A DNA stretch of 13,264 bases from Burkholderiales bacterium UBA4615 (GTDB lineage: Bacteria; Pseudomonadota; Gammaproteobacteria; Burkholderiales; Burkholderiaceae_E). The notes below the pieces were generated by a model. It saw only the letters and a program-made list of their open reading frames with translations, had not been told where the DNA came from and did not search any database. Positions 7,700 to 13,264 of the stretch are shown here, one piece after another; the stretch's first letter is position 1; every line of letters starts with the position of its first letter. The DNA lies in contig DGIT01000143.1 of NCBI GenBank assembly GCA_002386465.1, positions 1-13,264 of the forward strand, written 5' to 3'. A program made the position numbers and the translations under genes.

Positions 7700-7705
7700 T
7701 CGCCC

Positions 7706-9472
7706 ATGAACCATCCCGCCAATCAAGCACCCGATCAGAAGCTGCATGTTGCAGGTTCCGCTGCTGCCGCACCGCTGGCGACACAGGTCTGGCATGCAAG
7801 CTACTCGCCCGGTGTGCCGCAAGAAATCGACACGGATACGCTCGGGTCCATCGGGGACTATTTCGAACGCGCGGTGACTCAACACGGTGCCAAGCGCGCA
7901 TTCGTGAGCGGCGCCACCGGCACAACGCTTTCCTACAACGCGCTGGATCAACTCTCGCGGCAGGTGGCGGGCTATTTCCAGAATGTGCTGAAGCTTGCGC
8001 CCGGGGCCAGAGTGGCGCTGATGATGCCCAACCTGCTGCAATATCCAGTCTGTCTGTTCGGGCTGCTGCGGGCGGGCTACGTGGTGGTCAATGTCAACCC
8101 GATGTACACGCCGCGCGAACTCGAACATCAGCTCAAGGATTCAGGCGCCGAGGCGATGATCGTGGTCGACATGTTCGCCCACACCGTGCAGCAGGTGCGC
8201 GAGCGCACCGCGCTTCGCCACATCATCGTGACCGGTCTGGCCGACGCCATGCCCTGGCTCAAGCGCAGCATCGGTCACTTCGTGATCCGTCAGGTCCGCA
8301 AAGCCGTACCGCCGTATCAGTTGCCCGGTCACGTGAGCTATCTGGAAATGCTGGAGCACGGCGCGCGCGTTGGCTTTCAACCGGTATCAGTCCCCTCCGA
8401 CGATCTGGCCTTTCTGCAGTACACAGGCGGCACCACGGGCGTGTCCAAGGGCGCCATGCTCTCGCATCGCAACATCCTGGCCAATGCGCGCCAGGTGCAG
8501 GTGTGGTGCGAGCCTTTCCTTGAGACTGACGTCGAGCAGATCAGCATCACGGCCATCCCGCTCTACCATGTCTTCGCATTGGGTTCGTGCCTGACTTTTG
8601 CAGGCATGGGCGGCACCAATGTCCTGGTGGCCGATCCCCGCAATATTCCAGCGTTCATCAAGGTACTGCGCAGCTATCGATTCGTGTCGCTGCCCGCTGT
8701 CAATACCCTGTTCAGCAGCCTGCTCAATGATCCTGCCTTCGCATCGGTTGATTTCACTGCGCTGCGGCTGGCGGTCGGTGGAGGTACCGCCGTTCAGCGC
8801 CCGGTGGCCGAGCGCTGGCAGCAACTGACCGGCACCCCGCTTCTCGAGGGCTACGGCCTGACCGAATGCTCACCCACGGTCACTATCAACCCCCTGCACA
8901 TCGAAGCCTTCAGTGGCACGATCGGCTTGCCTGTGCCGTCCACCGAAGTGTCGATTCGCTCCAGCGATGGCGAGCCTTTGCCGATTGGCGAAGCGGGCGA
9001 ATTATGTGTGCGCGGACCTCAGGTCATGCGCGGTTACTGGCAGCGTCCACAAGAGACTGCGGCGGTCATGACGGCCGATGGTTTCCTGAAGACCGGCGAT
9101 CTGGCAGTCATGGATGCGCAGGGGTTCATACGCATCGTCGATCGCATCAAGGACATGATCCTGGTCTCCGGGTTCAATGTGTACCCCAACGAGATTGAAG
9201 AGGTGGCCATGATGCATCCGGATGTTCTGGAGGCTGCGGCGGTGGGTGAGTCCATCGACAGTGCTGCCGGAGAGCGCGTGGTCCTTTACGTGGCGCGCAA
9301 GTCTGACGCGCTGACGCAAGACGCCTTGATCGCACATTGCCGTACGCAACTCACCGCCTACAAGGTGCCCCGCGAAGTGCGCTTCCTGCCCGAGCTGCCG
9401 AAAAGCAACGTAGGCAAAATTTTGCGTCGTGAACTGCGCGATCGCGTCACCGCCGCGCCAGACCGTCAATGA
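7706..9472 (+). CDS. fadD: Long-chain fatty acid--CoA ligase (FadD-type)
   Basis: A 588-residue adenylate-forming enzyme that activates a fatty or related carboxylic acid to its CoA thioester via an acyl-AMP (EC 6.2.1.3 type). Motifs in order are the ATP-binding Y-T-G-G-T-T-G-V-S-K-G (239-249), the G-Y-G-L-T-E motif (382-387), T-G-D-L (463-466), the FACS signature from D-R-I-K-D-M-I-L-V-S-G to Y-P-N-E-I-E (479-498), and the C-terminal adenylation lysine Lys571 in P-K-S-N-V-G-K-I-L-R-R-E-L. All are intact and the length is normal for proteobacterial FadD; no signal peptide. The N-terminal W-H-x-x-Y-x-x-G-V-P before the adenylation domain is typical of FadD. It heads the plus-strand operon, with the second sulfatase beginning 10 bp after its stop. 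Here it probably activates the acid from the degraded lipid (inference); chain length or a steroid side-chain preference cannot be read. Confidence 0.94.
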   Translation: MNHPANQAPDQKLHVAGSAAAAPLATQVWHASYSPGVPQEIDTDTLGSIGDYFERAVTQHGAKRAFVSGATGTTLSYNALDQLSRQVAGYFQNVLKLAPGARVALMMPNLLQYPVCLFGLLRAGYVVVNVNPMYTPRELEHQLKDSGAEAMIVVDMFAHTVQQVRERTALRHIIVTGLADAMPWLKRSIGHFVIRQVRKAVPPYQLPGHVSYLEMLEHGARVGFQPVSVPSDDLAFLQYTGGTTGVSKGAMLSHRNILANARQVQVWCEPFLETDVEQISITAIPLYHVFALGSCLTFAGMGGTNVLVADPRNIPAFIKVLRSYRFVSLPAVNTLFSSLLNDPAFASVDFTALRLAVGGGTAVQRPVAERWQQLTGTPLLEGYGLTECSPTVTINPLHIEAFSGTIGLPVPSTEVSIRSSDGEPLPIGEAGELCVRGPQVMRGYWQRPQETAAVMTADGFLKTGDLAVMDAQGFIRIVDRIKDMILVSGFNVYPNEIEEVAMMHPDVLEAAAVGESIDSAAGERVVLYVARKSDALTQDALIAHCRTQLTAYKVPREVRFLPELPKSNVGKILRRELRDRVTAAPDRQ

Positions 9473-9474
9473 GG
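9471..9474 (+). promoter_or_regulatory. Ribosome binding site deciding the sulfatase 2 start
   Basis: GAGG overlaps the fadD stop codon and lies 8 bases before ATG at 9483. This supports that start over an in-frame ATG at 9429 inside fadD, and suggests translational coupling. Confidence 0.65.
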
Positions 9475-9482
9475 CACTTCTG

Positions 9483-11147
9483 ATGATTCGGCGCAAGACA
9501 CTTGGCATCGGCTTGCTTGCACTGGCAATGCTCGCCGCTGTGATCTGGACCCAGCGACTGCTGATCCTGCAGTACACCGTGGGTTGGCGCACCGACATCT
9601 TGAATCCGCGCGACCCCTGGCGCCCGATCCCCTGGCAGACCGGACCGCAGATGCCTGCCCAACCGGCGGCACAACGCGCACCCAATATTATCGTCATCCT
9701 TGCCGACGACTTAGGCATCAACGATGTAGGGGCCCACGGTGGGGGTCGCGCCGCCATCGGTGTGCCCACTCCCGCCATCGACTCCATCGCGGCTGCCGGC
9801 GTGCGCTTCGACAATGGCTATGCCGGCAGCGCCGTGTGCACGGTGTCTCGCGCAGCCCTGCTCACCGGTCGGTATCCATGGCGCTTCGGTGTGGAATTCA
9901 CGCCCACGCCGGGCGCGATGGGCCGGGTGGCCGGCGAGCTGTACAGAGACCCGCAGCGCATTCATCCGGTCCTCATCGACCGGGACATTGCTTCACACAC
10001 CCCGAGCTTTAATGAGCTGGGCATGCCGGAGTCGGAGGTCACGCTGGCGGAATTGCTCAAGACGCGTGGCTACCATACGGTGCACATCGGTAAATGGCAT
10101 TTGGGCAGTACGCCGCAAATGCGACCGAACAATCAGGGGTTTGATGAGTCTCTGTTCATGGAGAGCGGCCTGTATTTGCCAATCAAACATCCCGACGTGG
10201 TCAATTCGCGTCAGGACTTTGATCCAATCGACCGTTTCTTGTGGCCCAACATGCGATTTGGCGTCAGTTACAACGGCGGGCGCTGGTTTGAGCCCAAACG
10301 GTATCTCACTGACACGTTCACAGATGAAGCCGTGAACGTCATTCGCAACAACCGGCATCGGCCGTTCTTCTTGTACCTCGCTCACTGGGGCGTACACACG
10401 CCGTTGCAAGCCAGCAAGGAAGACTACGACGCCCTGCCCGGCATCACAGATCAACGACTGCGCGTGTATGGCGCCATGATCCGTTCGATTGATCGCAGCG
10501 TGTCACGCGTGCTGCAGACCCTTCGCGAGGAGGGGCTGCTGGAGAACACGCTGGTCATCTTCAGCAGCGATAACGGTGCCCCGGGCTATCTCGGGCTGAC
10601 CGATCCCAACAAGCCCTACCGCGGCTGGAAACTCACGTTTTTTGAAGGCGGCATCAAGGTGCCTTACGTGGCGCAATGGCCGGCCCGCATTCCGCCGGGC
10701 TCACGCTTTGCTGCACCGGTCTCACACATCGACATGATGCCCACGGCCGCAGCGGCAGCGGGCGCCACACTGCCGGCTGACCGCCCGATCGATGGCCAAA
10801 ACCTGCTGCCTTTTCTGCAGCGTGAGCCACAACCCCCGACCCCACGCGCACTCTACTGGCGCGACGGTCCGTATCGCAGCGTGCAAGAGGCAGGCTGGAA
10901 GCTGATCAGTTCCGCGCGTCCGCAACGGGAATGGCTCTTCGATCTGAATCGCGATCCAACCGAGCAACAAGACCTGGCTGCCAGCCAACCCGAGCGTCTT
11001 GCAGCGCTGCGCGCACGGCTTGAGACCCATCACGCCGGCCTGCCTGAGCCCCTTTGGCAATCATTCATCGGCATGCCGATTTTCATCGACAAATCGCTCG
11101 ATCAGAAGCAGTTGCCCTCCGACGAATACACCTACTGGTTCAACTGA
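9483..11147 (+). CDS. Sulfatase with N-terminal membrane anchor and atypical CTVSR motif (sulfatase 2)
   Basis: A 554-residue alkaline-phosphatase-fold sulfatase. Nearly all active-site residues are present: D-D-L-G (Asp75, Asp76), G-K-W-H-L-G (Lys204, His206), His305 (G-V-H-T-P-L-Q-A), S-D-N-G-A-P (Asp363, Asn364) and Lys383 before F-E-G-G-I-K-V-P. The formylglycine signature is C-T-V-S-R (Cys119 to Arg123) in S-A-V-C-T-V-S-R-A-A-L-L-T-G-R: Cys and Arg are kept but the usual Pro is Val. After a basic M-I-R-R-K, a membrane segment (about 6-22) has no clear cleavage site, so the protein is probably held by its N-terminus with the enzyme in the periplasm. The start at 9483 has a GAGG site 8 bases upstream, overlapping the fadD stop. 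It is not a recent duplicate of sulfatase 1: length, anchor and insert regions differ. Substrate unknown; a phosphonate monoester hydrolase is a less likely alternative. Confidence 0.92.
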   Translation: MIRRKTLGIGLLALAMLAAVIWTQRLLILQYTVGWRTDILNPRDPWRPIPWQTGPQMPAQPAAQRAPNIIVILADDLGINDVGAHGGGRAAIGVPTPAIDSIAAAGVRFDNGYAGSAVCTVSRAALLTGRYPWRFGVEFTPTPGAMGRVAGELYRDPQRIHPVLIDRDIASHTPSFNELGMPESEVTLAELLKTRGYHTVHIGKWHLGSTPQMRPNNQGFDESLFMESGLYLPIKHPDVVNSRQDFDPIDRFLWPNMRFGVSYNGGRWFEPKRYLTDTFTDEAVNVIRNNRHRPFFLYLAHWGVHTPLQASKEDYDALPGITDQRLRVYGAMIRSIDRSVSRVLQTLREEGLLENTLVIFSSDNGAPGYLGLTDPNKPYRGWKLTFFEGGIKVPYVAQWPARIPPGSRFAAPVSHIDMMPTAAAAAGATLPADRPIDGQNLLPFLQREPQPPTPRALYWRDGPYRSVQEAGWKLISSARPQREWLFDLNRDPTEQQDLAASQPERLAALRARLETHHAGLPEPLWQSFIGMPIFIDKSLDQKQLPSDEYTYWFN

Positions 11148-11166
11148 ACCTGACGGGGCCTGCTTC

Positions 11167-12063
11167 ATGACGTTCGATCAGAAAACCATTCAATTACTGG
11201 CTGCGGTGGGCGTGATGCTGGCGTTTGCCCTCGCGGAACTTGCTGCCGGGCGGCTCTTTCCGCGCGAAGCCACGCGACAGGACAATCGGCTGGATGTGGC
11301 GGTGACGCTGCTGTTTCCACTTATCAGCGGTGCGGTGCTGTTGATTTCGCAAAGCCTGTGCGCCCACTGGCTGCCCCAATGGAGCGGCCTGCTTGCGCAG
11401 TGGTCCTGGTGGCAGGCGCTGCTGCTGCTGCTGCTGGCCGACGATCTCACGCAGTACTTCTGGCACCGGCTGAGCCACACCTCGATCATGTGGCCTTTGC
11501 ATCGCGCACATCATTCAGCCGCTTACATGAGCGTGCGCGTGGTCTACCGCAACAACGCGTTCTATTACGGGCTCATGCCCGGCATCTGGTTGTCAGGCAT
11601 GCTGATCCATATGGGCATTGGCTGGGTCTATGTCGGCTATACCATCGTGAAATTGAGCGTCATCATCGGCGCTCACAGCGCCGTCGCCTGGGACCGCCCC
11701 TTGCTTGACCGACCGTTCTGGCGTCCGCTGTTGTGGCTGCTTCAACGCACGATCTCAACCCCGGTCACGCATCGCGCACATCATGCGCTCACGCAGGACG
11801 ACGGTATCGGCCATTACACCGGGAACTACGGCAATCTGCTCTTTTTGTGGGACGTTCTTTTCGGGACTGCCCACATCACGCGACAGTACCCGCCTGCCTA
11901 TGGGCTGCCTGACGATCGTCAGCATGGCCCAGAGCCCTGGGCGGTACAGTTTCTGTTTCCGGTGCTGCGGTCCAATCGTGCCGAGACGGTGTTGGGTCGC
12001 GGCGCCCATGCACCGCCCGGCGCCCCCGTCAGCGCATCACACCACACAGGAGATCACCCATGA
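11167..12063 (+). CDS. Sterol desaturase / fatty acid hydroxylase family membrane protein
   Basis: A 298-residue integral membrane protein of the fatty acid hydroxylase superfamily. These are non-heme di-iron enzymes that use O2 to hydroxylate or desaturate lipids and sterols. The iron-binding histidine clusters are H-R-L-S-H (His100, His104), H-R-A-H-H (His112, 115, 116) and a second H-R-A-H-H (His202, 205, 206), with His170 between them as a possible extra ligand. Hydrophobic segments at about 8-28, 44-62, 82-98 and 135-168 fit an inner-membrane protein with the His boxes on the cytoplasmic side. The start is ATG at 11167, 19 bp after sulfatase 2, with a modest G-rich site. An in-frame ATG at 10999 lies inside the sulfatase gene and is not used. 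Its stop overlaps the next gene as ATGA. A (GCT)6 tract encodes leucines before the first His box. Substrate unknown. Confidence 0.9.
   Translation: MTFDQKTIQLLAAVGVMLAFALAELAAGRLFPREATRQDNRLDVAVTLLFPLISGAVLLISQSLCAHWLPQWSGLLAQWSWWQALLLLLLADDLTQYFWHRLSHTSIMWPLHRAHHSAAYMSVRVVYRNNAFYYGLMPGIWLSGMLIHMGIGWVYVGYTIVKLSVIIGAHSAVAWDRPLLDRPFWRPLLWLLQRTISTPVTHRAHHALTQDDGIGHYTGNYGNLLFLWDVLFGTAHITRQYPPAYGLPDDRQHGPEPWAVQFLFPVLRSNRAETVLGRGAHAPPGAPVSASHHTGDHP
11418..11435 (+). repeat. (GCT)6 trinucleotide tract inside the hydroxylase gene
   Basis: Six tandem GCT units, read in frame as CTG leucine codons in a membrane segment (residues about 85-90). Slippage would change the leucine count without shifting the frame. 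It probably reflects codon bias in a leucine-rich helix. Confidence 0.7.
12048..12052 (+). promoter_or_regulatory. Strong ribosome binding site for the last SDR gene
   Basis: AGGAG with a 7-base spacer before ATG at 12060. It lies inside the end of the hydroxylase gene, whose stop overlaps this start as ATGA, so the two genes are probably translationally coupled. Confidence 0.75.
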
Positions 12064-12842
12064 AATTGTCTGCTGAAGGCCGCAATGTCGTCATCACCGG
12101 AGGAAGTCAGGGGCTTGGACTGGCGACGGCCCTGGCCTATGCGCAGGCCGGTGCCAACGTGGCGCTGATCGCCCGACGGGCCGAGCCACTCGAGCATGCG
12201 CGGGCCGCGATTGCAGCCGTTGCGTCGGTCAAGGTGCTGCCGATTGCCTGCGATGTCATGTCTGCGGATGGCTTGCTCAAGGCACACCAGGACATTGAGC
12301 GCCATCTCGGCGGTGTCGACATCCTGATCAACAACGCTGGCAAGTCGCAGGCCACTGCGTTTGAAGGGATCACCGACGAAGTCTGGCAGGCCGACCTGGA
12401 TCTGAAGCTGTTTGCAGCCATTCGACTCACCCGGCTGGTGTGGCCGGGCATGAAGGCGCGCCGATGGGGCCGTGTGATCAATGTGCTGAATACTTATGCG
12501 AAAGCACCGGGACCGAATACCGCGCCCACCTCGGTGTCGCGGGCTGCCGGGCTTGCCCTCATGAAAGTGCTGGCCGCCGAAGGCGCGCCCCACAACATCC
12601 TGGTCAATGCGCTCCTCGTCGGAGTGATCGAATCAGAGCAGACGCACAGGCGCCATACCGCAGCAGCCCCCGATGTGCCGTTTGAAACCTTCGCGGCCGA
12701 GATCGGCAAGCGCATTCCCCTCGGGCGCATCGGCAAAGCCGAGGAATTTGCGGGCACGGCGCTGTTTCTGGGTTCCGAAGCCGCTGGTTACCTGAGCGGC
12801 ACGGCCATTAACGTCGATGGCGGCAGTTGCCCGGTCTGGTAA
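12060..12842 (+). CDS. SDR-family protein with non-canonical active site
   Basis: A 260-residue SDR-fold protein. The nucleotide-binding T-G-G-S-Q-G-L-G (13-20), N-N-A-G (91-94) and the C-terminal G-Y-L-S-G-T-A-I-N-V-D-G-G are well kept, so NAD(P) binding is expected. The catalytic tetrad is not. The YxxxK slot reads T-S-V-S-R (Thr157, Arg161), the Ser slot 13 residues earlier is Asn144 (N-V-L-N-T), and the usual Asn before the helix is Asp114 (L-D-L-K-L-F). The frame is intact and the flanking A-P-T-S-V-S-R-A-A-G-L-A-L looks like a real subfamily pattern: I recall related SDRs with similar wording. It may therefore catalyse by another route, act on an acyl-CoA-type substrate, or bind without catalysis. 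It has a strong ribosome site and a 4-bp overlap with the hydroxylase gene, and ends the plus-strand operon. Confidence 0.86.
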   Translation: MKLSAEGRNVVITGGSQGLGLATALAYAQAGANVALIARRAEPLEHARAAIAAVASVKVLPIACDVMSADGLLKAHQDIERHLGGVDILINNAGKSQATAFEGITDEVWQADLDLKLFAAIRLTRLVWPGMKARRWGRVINVLNTYAKAPGPNTAPTSVSRAAGLALMKVLAAEGAPHNILVNALLVGVIESEQTHRRHTAAAPDVPFETFAAEIGKRIPLGRIGKAEEFAGTALFLGSEAAGYLSGTAINVDGGSCPVW

Positions 12843-12862
12843 CGCCGGGGGCAATCAAATGG

Positions 12863-12885
12863 GCTGACCTGCCGTGCGGGTCAGC
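12863..12885. terminator. Hairpin between convergent genes, possible bidirectional terminator
   Basis: GCTGACCTGC and GCGGGTCAGC form a 10-bp stem with one G-T wobble around a CGT loop. It sits 20 bp after the SDR stop, and its right arm contains the stop codon of the opposing MFS gene (12881-12883). There is no run of T after it on the plus strand and only a weak ATTTGATT on the minus strand, so termination efficiency is uncertain. Confidence 0.5.
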
Positions 12886-13264
12886 TGCCGGGCGAATCGG
12901 CCGATTCAGGAGACGCGGCATGATGGCGCGCCAACGCACGCACAAAGACAAGCGTCAGGGCTGCAAAGGCCACGGACGCGCTGATGAAGACCCCGGAAAA
13001 ACCGGTGAGCGCCACCGCGAACGACACCAGGGTCACGCCCACTGACTGGCCGATAAACAAGCTGAGCGCGAACATGGCGACACCCATGCCGCGCTGCTGC
13101 GCGGACAGTTGGGTGCCGTGCACCTGCAAGGTATTGTGAAAGGCGTAAAAGCCCAGGCCCAGACTCAGGCAACCCAGAACCGAGACCCACGGTTGCGGGG
13201 CAATACCGATCAGCATCAGCCCCAGGCACACCAGCCCTCCCCCCAAAAATGCAAGGCGTCGCTC
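12881..13264 (-). CDS. MFS transporter, C-terminal part (5' end outside window)
   Basis: The minus-strand frame is open from the right window edge to TGA at 12881-12883, giving the last 127 residues. The segment begins E-R-R-L-A-F-L-G-G-G, a basic loop followed by a membrane helix, and shows about four hydrophobic segments. A loop H-G-T-Q-L-S-A-Q-Q-R-G-M-G-V-A-M-F-A-L-S lies between them, resembling the segment 10-11 region of DHA1-like MFS permeases where '...R G...a...f..~G...G' is typical. It ends with a short hydrophilic tail rich in His, Ala and Ser. The in-frame TTG near 13246 is not the real start, since coding continues upstream. It converges on the SDR gene and is probably a separate transcription unit. 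Substrate unknown. Confidence 0.82.
   Translation of the reverse strand, partial: ERRLAFLGGGLVCLGLMLIGIAPQPWVSVLGCLSLGLGFYAFHNTLQVHGTQLSAQQRGMGVAMFALSLFIGQSVGVTLVSFAVALTGFSGVFISASVAFAALTLVFVRALARHHAASPESADSPGS

Larger units (their letters stand above)
7538..7705. promoter_or_regulatory. Divergent control region between the two operons
   Basis: These 168 bp separate the heads of two divergent operons and must hold promoters for both. An inverted repeat, ACTGT-5 nt-ACAGT (7543-7557), lies just upstream of the minus-strand start at 7537. A 9-bp palindrome, CGCT-T-AGCG, sits at 7597-7605. On the plus strand, GATAAA at 7632-7637 is a possible -10 box with a poor -35 (TGGATC, 7609-7614). I find no strong sigma-70 promoter on either strand. 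No regulator gene lies in the window. Confidence 0.55.

Noticed and set aside
9002..9814. Minus-strand open frame of 270 codons across the fadD/sulfatase 2 junction
   Set aside because: It is antisense to two genes with clear family motifs and its translation has no recognisable domain. Long antisense frames are expected in high-GC DNA.
4254..11147. The two sulfatases as a recent duplication
   Set aside because: They differ in length, anchor position, formylglycine motif and central inserts; similarity is limited to family motifs.
11418..11435. (GCT)6 tract as a phase-variable switch
   Set aside because: A trinucleotide unit cannot shift the frame, and six leucine codons in a membrane helix fit ordinary codon bias.
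1..13264. Mobile element or recent horizontal island
   Set aside because: No transposase, integrase, tRNA boundary, direct repeats or visible composition break were seen.

Overview
The window looks like chromosome of a high-GC betaproteobacterium, probably Burkholderiales. The main hint is the end of a Bug/TctC-type solute-binding protein at the left edge, a family greatly expanded in that order. GC-rich codon use, dense packing with 4-bp ATGA overlaps, and long open frames on the opposite strand agree with this, but genus cannot be read from the sequence. I see no tRNA, rRNA, CRISPR array, insertion sequence or phage gene, and no gene-free stretch longer than about 170 bases.

Layout. (1) Bases 1-1421, plus strand: the C-terminus of a Bug receptor and a complete MFS transporter. 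(2) Bases 1410-7537, minus strand: a tightly packed five-gene run. In transcription order it encodes a tandem DsbA/HCCA-isomerase-like protein, a membrane-anchored formylglycine-type sulfatase, a classical SDR, a membrane-tethered metallo-beta-lactamase-fold hydrolase of the AtsA-like kind, and a haloalkane dehalogenase. (3) Bases 7538-7705: a 168-bp divergent control region. (4) Bases 7706-12842, plus strand: a four-gene run encoding long-chain acyl-CoA synthetase (FadD), a second and different sulfatase, a fatty-acid hydroxylase/sterol-desaturase-family membrane oxygenase, and an SDR that lacks the usual catalytic residues. (5) Bases 12843-13264: a hairpin between converging genes and the C-terminus of another MFS transporter on the minus strand.

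How the genes may work together. The two divergent operons share one control region and together hold two alkaline-phosphatase-fold sulfatases, one MBL-fold candidate sulfatase, two SDRs, a CoA ligase, a di-iron membrane hydroxylase/desaturase and a haloalkane dehalogenase. The simplest inferred model is breakdown of a sulfated lipid. Sulfate esters would be cleaved at the periplasmic face by the membrane-anchored hydrolases, the freed alcohols oxidised, any carbon-halogen bond hydrolysed, and the acid activated to a CoA thioester for beta-oxidation. A sulfated and halogenated lipid such as an algal chlorosulfolipid would explain the unusual pairing of sulfatases with a dehalogenase. That substrate is a hypothesis, not something the sequence shows. 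Sulfated sterols or alkyl sulfates are alternatives.

Several proteins have altered active sites: sulfatase 1 has Asn where GKWH normally has His, sulfatase 2 has Val in place of the Pro of CxPxR, and the last SDR lacks the whole Asn-Ser-Tyr-Lys tetrad.
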